Shown here: one piece after another, positions 25,514-38,579 of the stretch
How the letters are laid out: each line of letters starts with the position of its first letter
Numbering within the stretch: the stretch's first letter is position 1
DNA from: Baylisascaris procyonis
Taxonomy: Eukaryota; Nematoda; Chromadorea; Rhabditida; Ascarididae
Assembly: GCA_037389465.1 (NCBI GenBank)
Contig: JAZARR010000185.1
Span: forward strand, 1-64,000
Reading direction: 5' to 3'
DNA length: 64,000 nucleotides
The notes under the pieces: generated by a model
The model's database searches: none
Told to the model about the DNA's origin: nothing
What the model saw: only the letters and a program-made list of their open reading frames with translations
Made by a program: the position numbers and the translations under genes

Positions 25514-28500
25514 CTAAAAAAAAACCAAATATAAATGAAGTGGTAGGAGAGGAGTGGACAGGAGAGGCTAAAAATAACAAGCGACCCAGCAATAAAAATG
25601 TGCACGGCAGCAGTAAAAAATAGAAGGGAGGAAATGAGGGGGAAAGGACGGGGGCGCAAAGCTGGCAATAAAAAAAACGAAGATGAGAAAAAATTTATTA
25701 AAGGTTGGTACTTTTACTCGTCTTATATATGAGAAGTTAATTCTCTATATAAGAAAGCAATAATCAATGCAACATTTTTCCGTATCGAAGAAGCACAAAC
25801 AACCAACCTGTATATTCGAGAAGGAATTCGCCCAATCGAGAATTAAATATAGAACCAGAATCCAGGCTTGCCTATGCTGCTCCGAATTCAGATCCACGTA
25901 ATAACTAATAGCATCTTCTAGCACTCTGCAAAGTGGCAATATGAAAATCATGAATAAAAACAAGGCAAATATGCAAAACAAAATTATTCGTTTGTTTTAT
26001 TTGCAATACACTAAGCAAAACAAATAAAACAAACAATACAAAATTCACTAAGCAAAACAAACGAAATCATGAAGTGATCATATCGGAATCTTATGGTAAC
26101 TGAGAAGCAATAGAAAGGTATAAGTCAAAGAGTGGATCGTACGCTGCTGCAAAGCGGCAAATAGATCAGCTGTCCCGTATTATCCTACCATACCATCTTT
26201 AACTCGCCCTCAATGTCTCGATAATCGCCAGATCATTCCTAAAAATGTGGCAATTCGACCGCCGATAGCTAACGGTAGAAGACTACCGATCAATAGCGAA
26301 ATGCAGAGCATTCTAATTTTTCCAGCTTCAACAAGAAAACCTGAACTGTTACAAATCTATCTGCAAAACACTACATTTATGACGGTCCTCTCGTCTAATT
26401 GTAATATCTGGAATTAGGCTCCTGTACACATCACAGCGTTCGATGCTTCGGCCACGCTATACTCTTCACCCCGCAGAGGTCGCGATTTACAAATGGAGGT
26501 CGAACAATGCAAATCCACTACTAATGCTCAAAACTTAAAATCCTTGATCACTCTGTAATGCTAAGTAGAGTGAATAATGAAAGTTACCCAACAGTAATTC
26601 AAAATCAAAGTGGTGAGAAATCAATTCACACCATCACAAACCAAAAAATTTATGCAACATCTGTCGGCTTGAAAAAACCCAATCGATTAAGAACCGTAAC
26701 TTGCTAAGTAATCTGGAAGAAAAGATCCTATTAGCCATTGTTCTTGGGAGTATATCCCATTACTTACCGTTTCACTCTTCGCGAGGATAAAATTAAATTT
26801 CGCCAATAATACCACTGTATTTTTTGCCACATAGGAATTACGCGATTTGCCCGGGAGGGAAAACAATAATAAAATCATCTGGTATCCCCGAACATTTCAA
26901 AGTGAGAGTGAAAATTTTAAAAGTAAAACACCACTTTTAAGGCATTCATTATTGAAAGCAGCAGCTTTTTTCATTCATATATCGAATATTTTTTCTACTC
27001 GAAAATGATCTCAACAACATCGACACACCAACAAACTGATACTAAAAGCAAATAATACTCATCTAAATAAAACAAAAAAGAATCATTCCAAAAATGAAAT
27101 TGGGGTAAAAAAAAACAAACGAACGATCCCAAAAATAAAATAACAGACACACAAACCTAAGCAATCTGCTTCTGACGATATTCTTTTGCTCGGCATCCGT
27201 TCTTTCGACATCCACATAAATACGAAACAAAATGCACAACGCCGAGCGCATACTATGCGTTTCTTGACGCAATAAATTAGGCTTACTCCTGCCTGAAATC
27301 ATTTGTTCGTTCTATAACCACTAGTTAACATAAGTCCTCAGGGATAACCTCGCTTCTCTTCATCATTCGTTGTCTTCCCCAACACTTCCCCCTTGCCCCA
27401 CCTCACCTCCAATCCTCCTCCTCTAGACGGCACCCACGCACCTGTCGGCCAGCTTATTTCCCCACAGAGCAATAATAAACGCCGTTTAGTAAAGGAAACA
27501 CAGATGCTAAACAAATAAATATTAATAAAGAAAATCATTTTTTTAAAGAGTTTAAAAGAAACAAACTAAACGATATTAAAATCGAGTAAATTTTCCCAAG
27601 ATAAACGACCGGAGATGCTATTAATATAACGTACGCTTTTGTATTCCGCTCAGCACATCAGTCAATTTCGTAACATTTTCATGTTCCAAACGATCCGACC
27701 GCTCATAAAAACCGTCGATGAAAGAATACCTGAATTGTAATGTGGCCGGTCTAAGCCACAAAACTATTCGATGCAATAAAACATATAAATTCTTTGGTAC
27801 CGTCGAACGTCCAGAATCCTCCTCATAGTTGAAAAAAAAAAAAGTTCCCTTCATAGTTCGTAGTGAAAAATCGTAGAACAGACCATCCCACAGCGTAAAT
27901 TATATCTACTAAATTTCACACTTGCATTTTCACTTCTGAATTGCAAAACCAAGATGCACATTGCAGCGCAAAATTTGCAGAAACGCCCAAGAGTGAAAAG
28001 CTTTTTCAACGAAAATTCAAAAAGCACGGGCTTCTTTTGTATTTAGGCGATTGTAATCGGAAATCACAAAGAGCAGAAGAGAACGAACAAACCTTTGAAA
28101 CCAGCTTTCCAAAGTAACGTCCTCTGCGCGTTGTTGCCGTTGAACTTCTTAGCGAGTAAGTGTGAATCAAGAAGACAATCAACCAAATTCAACAAATGCA
28201 CCACCCCTGCAATCGTTATTACCTCATCAACAAATTGTGCAACTTCATTCCACAATCCTCCGAAATGATTTTGCACATCCAGCTGAGTCTAAATAATTCT
28301 TCCGATGCAACTGCACTTCGCTAATACCATGGAAAGTAGGTTTCGATTTCTACTATAATGATAATCCCACATGTTCGAAACCTCCTAATGAAGCAAGATC
28401 AAATTTACACTGCTTTACTTGAGATCAACAAAAAATTGCAGTTAATGAATAAAACATTATAAAAAGCCAGAGCAGCAACATAAAAAAAACATCAAAAATT

Positions 28501-31500
28501 ATTTAATAATTAAACTTGCTGGAAAACGACTTCAATTCGAAGCAATGCAGAAAACATTTTATGCACTTCATCTTCACTTTGGGCAAATTTTGGTACGGAT
28601 GTTAGAACACTCGAGTTAATATGAAAAATTTGCAACCTCAACTTCATGATATAATGAAGAAAAAAGTTGCCGTATCTTTTGAACTAGCGAGCGATCGCAC
28701 CTCTTACCAGATCTACCCAGCAACGGCTCACGTTTTCTTCGTGTCTCCTGCCTTTTCATGTGGGCAACTCGCTTTCTCAAATCTTCCACAAGCCTATGTG
28801 GCTCTGCGAAAGTGGCGCAGGGGTGCAAGTAAGTTGCTGAAGGAGGCAAAGCCAATTTATGTCGTCCACTATGTGAGAAAACTAAGCTATAAAATGAGAT
28901 GGCAGGCACAGATTGTAGGAAAAATGTTTGAAAGCTGCTTCAGCATCGATAAATCATAAAATAATACCCAATGTCATGAGATAACCCAGCTGATCATGAC
29001 TACCAGTACTGTAATTGCACGGCGAATGTGAATCTAACACGTTCCTCCATTCTCACCATCTATCCGATCCTCAATTAGAATGACGTCATAACGATTAGCA
29101 AAACGATGGCGAGAATATAAAACGAACCAATATAAGAATAAAGGCCATCTGTAGCACTATCACTCTCCACATTCGACGACTTCTCTCCATTATTATTCCT
29201 TATATCACCATTGACGAGCATCGTTCGCGATGGCGATGCATTCGCATCAGTCGGTGACGATATCGCCAACGATGGTAACGCATGTGCATCTTCCTACATT
29301 CAAAACTTACATTTTAAACGATATTCTTCCTAAGACACCGTACTGCTGCCGGAAAAAAAATATAAGACTATACAGTGATCGCCGCTCAACGCTTTTGGCA
29401 CATCTACCGTATTGCGGCGAACAAGATGAAATCTCAGATTACAGTTTCGTAATTCGACATGCAACACAGATCTTTTCGCATTAAAACAGCACATATTTCA
29501 TGATAGCCAAACTTATGGAGAAGTTAGGACTCGCAAATACCGAATTTGATCTATGAGAAAAGACGAAAGCTCATAAGAAAAATTGCAAAAATTTAAAAGA
29601 AAATAAGAAGGTTGCAAGAACGAACTTTACGTGAAGCAGATGGACCAAAAACGATACTGTTAACAGCATCGACCAATTCCAGTTGCACAACACATCGTAC
29701 CAACAACGAAGAAAATATCGCATCACTATTGCTGAAAACGAACGCTTATTTTAAGAAATATTTTTTAAACATCCACAGTACAAACAATATCCCGAAGAAA
29801 CTTTACTACAATCTGAACTTTATTCTACTTGGTGATGACAAAAGCTTTATGAGTACAGTAAGCATCCGTATAAAACATCTGAGATCTAATTAAGTGCCAA
29901 TTCGATTCACGGCTCATGATCTTTCTTCACCCTCTATCTGTGCCATTTACCATATGCATAGTGCGTGTCCTCTAAATACGAAGATTGAACAATACGAAAT
30001 CTATCACTCTACTTGGAAGCATCAATTTGTATATGAAGAGGTTGTTTATATGATGGTGTAAAATGCCGTATCGTTACGCCGAAATGGTTCATCGCCGTCA
30101 ACACAGCATTCTGCGAGAGCACAAATCTCAAACTTTTATGTTACAATTTAACGCTGTAGTCTGCAGTTAAATCTATGTATCGTGTAAAAAGCTGACGTAC
30201 CCTAGAGTTGCTTCTAAAAACTTGCAACTTCACGAGCTGAAGAGTTTATAATCAAGGCGTTGCTCTTCATGTAGAAGAGCTTCCCCTCACGAAAGCAACT
30301 CTGTACTAGGTGCCATAATCATAACAATTTCACTTCTGAATTGCATTTCTCACTAAGTGGGTTGCAATTACGAAACAGTTGTTGATTTATGCAGAAATTA
30401 AAAATTTCAGACCTAGCAGTGAAATGTGTGATTGGTTGCGTTGGTTCATTATTCACCTGGTGATCATCGCCATTCGATAGCGGTACAGACGTTATAATCG
30501 CATCCGGTTCCCAAGTCAGTAACCTGCAACACAGACAAACATTTGCATGTAGCTAACGCCATAATTTATGCTCTGCTCCTCATTTTGCCTGCACCCCTCA
30601 CCCCTTTCCCCTCTCCCACTCTCAACTTTCACCCCTTCGAATTTATGAATTAGATTTGTTGAATGCGATACACATATAACCACTTCTTTATGCTGAACGA
30701 ACTAGAAATTGAAAGCTGAATATCGTCACGAAATTATTTTGCAATGCACATAGCAACAACTATCTCAACGTGAGTTCCTCGTTAACACAAGTCAGGCGGA
30801 ATAATGCATAATTGGGAGGGTGCACAATCAAATGGATGAAGCATCCAGTTGTCACAAGCACAATTCACATTCAACTGCTTTCCGATGAGACAACGGTGCA
30901 TGGCGTGAGACTGAAATTATCTTGCGTGGGGATCAAGCATAAAGACTGTCTTTTTCAGCGACTTATACACAACGAAGATTTTTTTTACATGCACAAGCAT
31001 CAATGAAGTGTCCAGTTGTCTTTATTCAAGCCAGCATTTCAGCAACAGCGTCCTATGCGACCTTCTTCCTTAACAAGAAGCTAATCACTGAAAGGCCCTG
31101 AAAATTGCACTTTTCAACCCTAAACGCAGAAGAATTCTGAAAAAAATTTCCAGTTTTCCAGAGCAGATGGGGAGACGAGCAAAGATATTTACAGAGGCAG
31201 AAAATATTTCATTTTTAAAATCTGGCCAGTCAGAACAAAAACGTTCATTTCCAATATATGGAAGCAATTCATCTATTCTGATCGCCATTAAAGACAAGAC
31301 GCAGAGAGTATGATGGAAGGGGTGGAAAGGAGGGGAGGCGCAGGTTGTCAATGTTTAACTGTATTTCATCGAATCGCTATTCTATATGTGATCCATCAGG
31401 TTGCTCAATATGGCCAAATAAAATAAATTATTTAAATAACGTAAATGCCAGCACAATATAGATGTGTTCATAGAAACAATATGTTAAAGAAAGAAAGGAA

Positions 31501-34500
31501 ATTACGAATGTGGGAGAGTCGAGTTGAATATATTAACGATGAGCGATATTGTTTCTTGCCACATTGCCGATGAGAATCGACAACCATTTAAGAGTATTAA
31601 ATTCTCCAAACAATTAATTGCTGATCGTGCAAGTTGTTCGTTCTCTTAAAATTCAATTATTTTTCTTTTAATGATATCGATAATCAAATAATAAAAAATA
31701 ATTCCCCATTCTATCAAATAAAATAAGTATAATGCATATAATGCATCATTAAAGAAAGATCCGCAAACAATTTGCATAATAAACAGTAAAAAAAAACTGC
31801 TACCACAACGAACAGAAATACTTTAAAAAGATGCAAATACCCACTCCATAGCATTTAAGCATCAATTTTCATTGAACATTTCTTATAAGCGCACCTCATT
31901 CACCTCCAACAAACGTTAATATAAAAAACAAAACCTTGATGTCTTCTCAGTAACAAACAGCTTATCGATGAGGTGATTGTTCAGTCACTATCAGAAAAAA
32001 ACAGCCAACTGTAAAAGCATTGGAAGTTTCAACTGACCAAAAATATAATATTACTTATAGCATGTTCACTAAATTCAAAGAGTTACACAACTTTCTTAAA
32101 TACAGTAAGAAAGTAGATTCCAATCAGTGTTACTCTCTCTCCCTTAATGTTTCCCCTCTCTCTATTTAAATTACTGACCTTGTTGTGCACACCAATACAA
32201 TTGATCGTATATATTTGTGAGGAGAATATTCGATAACACCGAATAATATTGAGTGAAAACATCAACAACCGCATAGAGTGCATGATTACATGTAGTGCGC
32301 ATCCACTCTCTTTTCTGAAAGTATTTTAATTCACCATCGATGAAAAAACCAATCTACATTAATAACACTTCGTTGTAAAGCACATCCTATCAAGCCTGCT
32401 GCTAAGAGCTACTCCCTGCCCAAGTCGGTAAAATTAAATTTCCAAAATTATATTCAACCTTTTCTTGAAATCAATCCTCTGACATATATGTAGCAAACCA
32501 ACTCAGAAAGCATATAGGACACTTTAACACAACAAGACGACTGATTCTTTCTTATATATCTTATATGTTTACAGACGCAGTGTACTCAGGCTGACTGAAT
32601 TGCTGCAGATTTCTTGTGCATTTGAAAATAAAAAAGGAAATGTCACAGGGCATTTCATTCATCAAACCTCATCCACTCATCAACGTTCAGAGAAATCAGT
32701 TCCGAAAGCGCCACTCTGTCATCTCTAATAATGAACTCCTTTGTCCACTAGCACGATTTCACGGTTATCTCAGTGCCCCTATCATACAACTTATTCATTT
32801 AAAGCAAATATCGAGATATCATGGTTTACCTTAATTGAGATGCAAAAAAAGGTGGAATGGCAATCAAAGACAACAAGGCACTAACCTCATTCTGTTCCTC
32901 TGCCAATTTCATCACATCGAATATTCGGAAAGCTACTTGGAATAAATCCTTCCACCATTCATCCTTGAATTCACCCCCGTACGTCTTCATTATTTCAAAC
33001 ATTACTGTAAGACTCCTGAAAATCAGGCAAACATAAAAAATAACAATTCGCAGTAGAGAAAACCAAAACTTTCAAAAATTGAGGTTTTATAAAAACAGTA
33101 TCACGAATGAGCTGAAGGAATTGATGTAATCAAGAATCCTTAGAAAAATGCTCAAGAAAAGCAAGTATCCACTGCCTTTAATAAAACAGCTACAGTAATT
33201 TTATAAGCCTTGCCAGCTGTGCTGCCACCACTCGTTTTCGAGGACAAACTCTGAATGGATAATCTTGAAGCCACTCGTTTTCACGAGCTCAAGGTACGCT
33301 CGTGTTTTCCTAGCACTTTGTTGCTCACAGATGATAAGAGAAAAGCCCATTGTTGCTCACAGATGATAAGAGAAAAGCCCATCAATTAGGCTGCTTAAGT
33401 TAGATCAGGTGGATCAACGAGGACATTAAAAGACAATGGTTGGGGGATAACTTACAATGAAAAGTAAGTAATACGCTGATTTTCACAACTACTACTCGAG
33501 GTTATCAAAATATACGAAAATTAGCGAAGTACGTGCTCAAGCAATGAAAATATGTGCTGGAAACAGCACAATTCATAAAGACGACTTGAAAAAGACAAGC
33601 GAACCACGTGTATCCGATCACTACCTCCTTGGCATTTACATACTCACTTCTCTTCTCTCCTGCCCCCAATAAAAACCGAACTATTTTAAAGTTCTCGTGA
33701 TCTTTGAAACACTAACTGTGATGTTTTGTGCTTTTCTCGACATGAAAGAGTATATTTTTCATACGAAATCTTTTTCACATATCTTTACATCTGCCATGAC
33801 TATGCATTTATTTTATAATGATACTTCTATAAAAGCGCTTATGGGTTTCTAATCTGTATACCGAACAACGCAGAACAGCAATTATCGAATGACCAAGTTA
33901 TATGATCCCAACACTGAGAAAGAGTCCGGAGGGATGCCCTGATACAATGAATTTTGGAAAATGGTAAGTAGGATTGCATTCCGGGAAACTAAAGCTCGAA
34001 GATGTCTCATATTACGGATAGTTTTTACTTTCTACTGACAGCAGCTGGAGCAAAAACCGTATGCAAATGTACTCATCTCTCGTTTTGGAAAGCACAAGCG
34101 ACCCTTCCCCTACTTCCATCGGATTTGCTTCAATTTTCAAATGCTAAAATCAACCGTTCAAAGAGTAAAATGAAGTGTAAAAATACGAACCATAGCATAT
34201 AGCTTCAAGAAAAAAGCGCATTTACTCGAACAAGCTTCAACGGAAAAGTGCTAAGATAACCGAACATTGTTACCTTGTCCTCACATCGAGCTTGCATCGT
34301 CCGATAATGCACGACAGCTCGAACATAATCGGGAACCAACCCCTCAAGAAAACCCGTTGTGTATCCTGAATTGCGGCACCATCCTCCCACTGATGTTCGA
34401 CAATCAACTGCTGATTCACCGATACGTAAGTGGCACAAAGTCTTATAAGACGAATTGCTTCCATTGAAATGTCGGGAAAATTGGCGTTACAAGCAAACTC

Positions 34501-37500
34501 AGAGAGACATTTTATGGCATCTTGAAACGAATCCAACGCGTTGCCGAATTCGGCCGCGAAAACAGTAGCTGAAATCAATGAAGCATTTATCACCCAAAAT
34601 GTAGCATCGTTCAGCTTCCCCCTTCCCCCATAGAAAATCAATTGCAGCAGCCGCCTTTGACAGTGACATATGACACATTATTACAGAGACAGAAGATAAG
34701 GAAAGATTGAATTTACAAATCATGCAGTAATGCATTAAGGCACAGTACAAGAACAAATTTTTCTTTTCTCCCCTCGTTTCCCCGGTATTTCCATGAAAAT
34801 GCCTAAGATGATTGTTGCAACCAATTTTTTGCATTGGCAGGACGACACTGTTTAGAAAATTGAAGAGAGGAAATAAGAATGATTAAATCAATAAAAACAA
34901 TTCTAATAAATCGAATCATATACTTGTTAAGGCCCTTCCGGGAAGCATGCTGTTTTTTTTTCAGGAATACGCTGAAGTATCTACAATAAGAGAGCACAAC
35001 TCGATCATAAAACATAATAAAACAACTCACTAATAATGTAATTAGTGGTCGTGAATGCGCTTTCAACAATATCCTCATCGTTGCTGCCAGCCGCCATTGT
35101 AAACACAGAGAAAACGTTCTTCCAACCCGAGATGATCTTATCCCAATGTGAATTTACCATATGCGTCATACATGCAACAACCAGTTCGCGACACTTCAGA
35201 GATCTAAACTTTAGAACGGGTGAGATAAACCGTTTTAGAATATTTAAACAGCTGTACACTCATCCTCCACATCGGATTTCTGCACTTTTCTGGAAGTTCG
35301 AAAACTAAAAGGCAGTGATCAATCGTATCAATAAAAGTGCCATTCTCAGCAATTTCACTGCCTATACGGATCGTTGAAATTTCAAAAAAAAAAAGACCTG
35401 AGCTAGCAACAATAATCTAATGTAACAGAAATAATTTAATGAGTTAGGTAACACAATGCTCTACTTTGTGTTTCTTTTATTGTGCCCTACTCCCAAAATC
35501 ACTCAGGGCTCTCGTTTTATTGAATAATAAAAATCCCTCAAGCGGACCTGTTTTTATTCATGATGATTTCAAATGGCCTCAAGAAATCCTTCTGGAAACG
35601 GAAATTATGCAATTCGCCTCGCTCCAGAAACTTCATTGACAATTGTCGTAGAGCATCAACAGCGAAATGAGCGATCATCTCATTTGCGTTACAACCAGCC
35701 TTGAATAAATTTGTTTGAAACGCCCATACTCTTTATATGAGAAACAACGACAGAAATTAATGGAAAACTTCAGGAGACGTATAATCACTAAAAGCTGCAC
35801 TTGATGTAGGCTATATGATTCCCGACGTTACCATCACTATCACCGATCAACATCACATTCCCACATAATAACAAGCATGAGGTCATTACTGTTCAAACAA
35901 AACTACAGCAGTTCAGAATAATATTGCAAACCACTGTACTATTGAGTCGTGGATTAACAAAAAAAAGAAAGAAAAGAAAAATTCTGGTCTAATTAATCTT
36001 CCCGTAGTCTGACAAGACACAGAGATTAAGCAAGCCATTGCTGGTGATACGGATCCAACTGTAAATCAGCATTTTCACTCATTCACTGTTTTATCTGTAT
36101 CTGTGAAAAAATTACAACAAAAAACCGATAAAATGAAAATGAACCTTGTTGAAGTGTTCACCAAGAATTGCCCATATTCGTGACCATTGCAATCGGATTC
36201 TGCCCATATTATAGAATGAAATCTCGACAATCTTCTGCAACATGAACATTCGTGGATTCCCTGCTGTAGCCAATTCCTCTACCGAAACGTTACAAAGTGC
36301 ACGAACAAACTGAACGACTGCGTCGCCATCCAGTTTTGACGAACCTTGGAAAATCCTGAAAATTTGAACAAGTTTCATTCTATCACCTCTCGGAAATTAT
36401 CGGAACTTCTGAGGAAAGCCTTTCATGTCAAAACGCTATTAAAATAAGCATCTGCATCGATCATCCCGAATAATGAATATAAAATTCGCGTATCTCATTC
36501 ATCCAAAATCTTGAACAACAATCAATCAAACTGAATAAATAAATTCTGTACAAATCTCTCATTCTATTTTTCATCCTCACTTCACTTTAAGATCGTCAGA
36601 AACAAATTGGAAAGAAGCTATAGTATCTCACTTGTCAACGGCAACAACGACGCTCTGTGAGGTGGTCTCACCAAGGCATTCCTGTAGACTTTGCAACATC
36701 CGTTCATCCACATGCGATGCGCTCTTTAAAACATCTGCAATTCGAGCAAATAATTCGGTGAATAACGAGAACAAACACACCTCCATCAGTAAATCAAAAT
36801 TAATCAAATCAAAAGCAGAAGTGTATTTTAGTGCCAATTTTCAAATGACTAAAAGTTCACCTCATTCGGCCAAAAGAAGCATCAAAGACATAGCGGCTAC
36901 TAATATTCATAATCATCCATAACTTCTAAACTGCAAATTACGCCAGAAAGGAAACAAAGTTGGGAACCAATACCACTCAGAATCTCTCAGCACCTCACAT
37001 TTCATAAGATGTCCCCTTTTGAGCTATCCGCATAAAGTTCTACTCAAGCTTGAATATGCAAATGAGCCATGGCCTTCATAACAAAAGGAGGATTGAAATC
37101 GATATTACGCAACAAACTTCAAACGTTCAATTTCTTAAAACTAGCATTATAATTAGCAAAACGCTTTTTTATTTGGCTGTAATTTATGGTCTTTAAAGGT
37201 ATGACAGTAAGAAGGATGCGGAAAGTGATGAATGGAATTTTCAAACTCTTATAGACGCAACCTGATCTCAAGAAAGAAACATATGAATGAGTGGAGGCTT
37301 TATTTGAATGATGTTACATTAGCATCGCAGCATCCGCTCAGTGCCAGAATACCTTACATTTTGTATTTAAAAATCATTATAAAGAATTCCTCGAGAAATC
37401 GGCGAATAAGAATTTTCATCCAACCGCGATAATACTTGATAGCAACGAGGAGGGAGGAGTTCTTTGACTGTTTCCATAAGAAAACCATGTGGGAGGAGAT

Positions 37501-38496
37501 TTGGAAAAAAATTGATGAAAAGTTCCGCCCGGTTGGCTGAAACACATAAAATACTAACAACTTACACTGCGCGGAGGAATCATTGAAAGCTGGAGAATTC
37601 GACGGTCTTACACCTGTTCCAATCAACTGTGCTAATTCCAGCTGTGATATACACTTCAGCACCTATAATCTGTCAAACATTTACGCTTTGATGCCTCAAG
37701 TATATTTCAAATGGTTTCAATACCCTTCACCAGAACCCCTTATCTACCATGTTTGTGAATACCGAATGGAAGATCTTCAGGTTCAAAATTTAGAGTTCTC
37801 ATTTTTTGTTTCAACTCCTATAGGATTTGATGTTGCGCACCAAAAGAGATCACAAATGCTGCAAAAATCACTTATCCCATTATCTCTAATGAAACTGCCC
37901 TCAGTACGATCGCGACCCTCCACCCTCCTCCAATCCCCACCTCCACTCCTCCTCTCTCGTGGGCAACCTCCTCTCTCAACAAAACTTGAAGCACTGCTAG
38001 ACGCCAGATCTTTGTAGGAAATAACAAGATAGCCTGCAGGACACCAACGATACGACTAAATGGTGTTTTTGATATAGACTTTTGATGAATCGTGGTAGAG
38101 GACATACAGCACACCGCATCTAAGCTTAAATAAAAAAGCAGGTGAGACCTTTTACCTCATTAAAATAATGCATCTTGGAGATAAAATACGCATAAAATAA
38201 GTGCGGGTGAGGTGATTCACGCAGAAATATGCAACTAAACGTCATCCTCACAACTTCAGTTGTCACAACAAATTATCGTGTTAAGATAATCACTATAATA
38301 ATTTCCAAATTTTCAATAAAAAAGAAAAAAAAATTCTGAACAGAACTTACATCAACCCACGATTCATCAAGACAATTTCCATCCTCATCACCAACAGTCA
38401 TCAACAGCTTTATTGATTCGATATTCTTTGATTTCATCTCAGCCATCGAATTCTTTGCCGTTAACAATGTAAACCTTAATAAAAACCAACGAATCA

Positions 38497-38579
<83 letters not shown>

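Noticed and set aside
27621..27854. 77-codon minus-strand ORF between exons 31 and 32
   Set aside because: Exons 31 and 32 join in phase and continue the human BIG sequence without a gap, so an exon here is not needed, and the peptide has no family match.
31085..31351. 88-codon minus-strand ORF in intron 27
   Set aside because: Exons 27 and 28 join in phase at STLPH|SLLTW as in the family; the ORF has no family similarity.
37583..38017. 144-codon plus-strand ORF
   Set aside because: It begins as the antisense shadow of conserved exon 19 and runs on into a homopyrimidine tract; no domain recognised.
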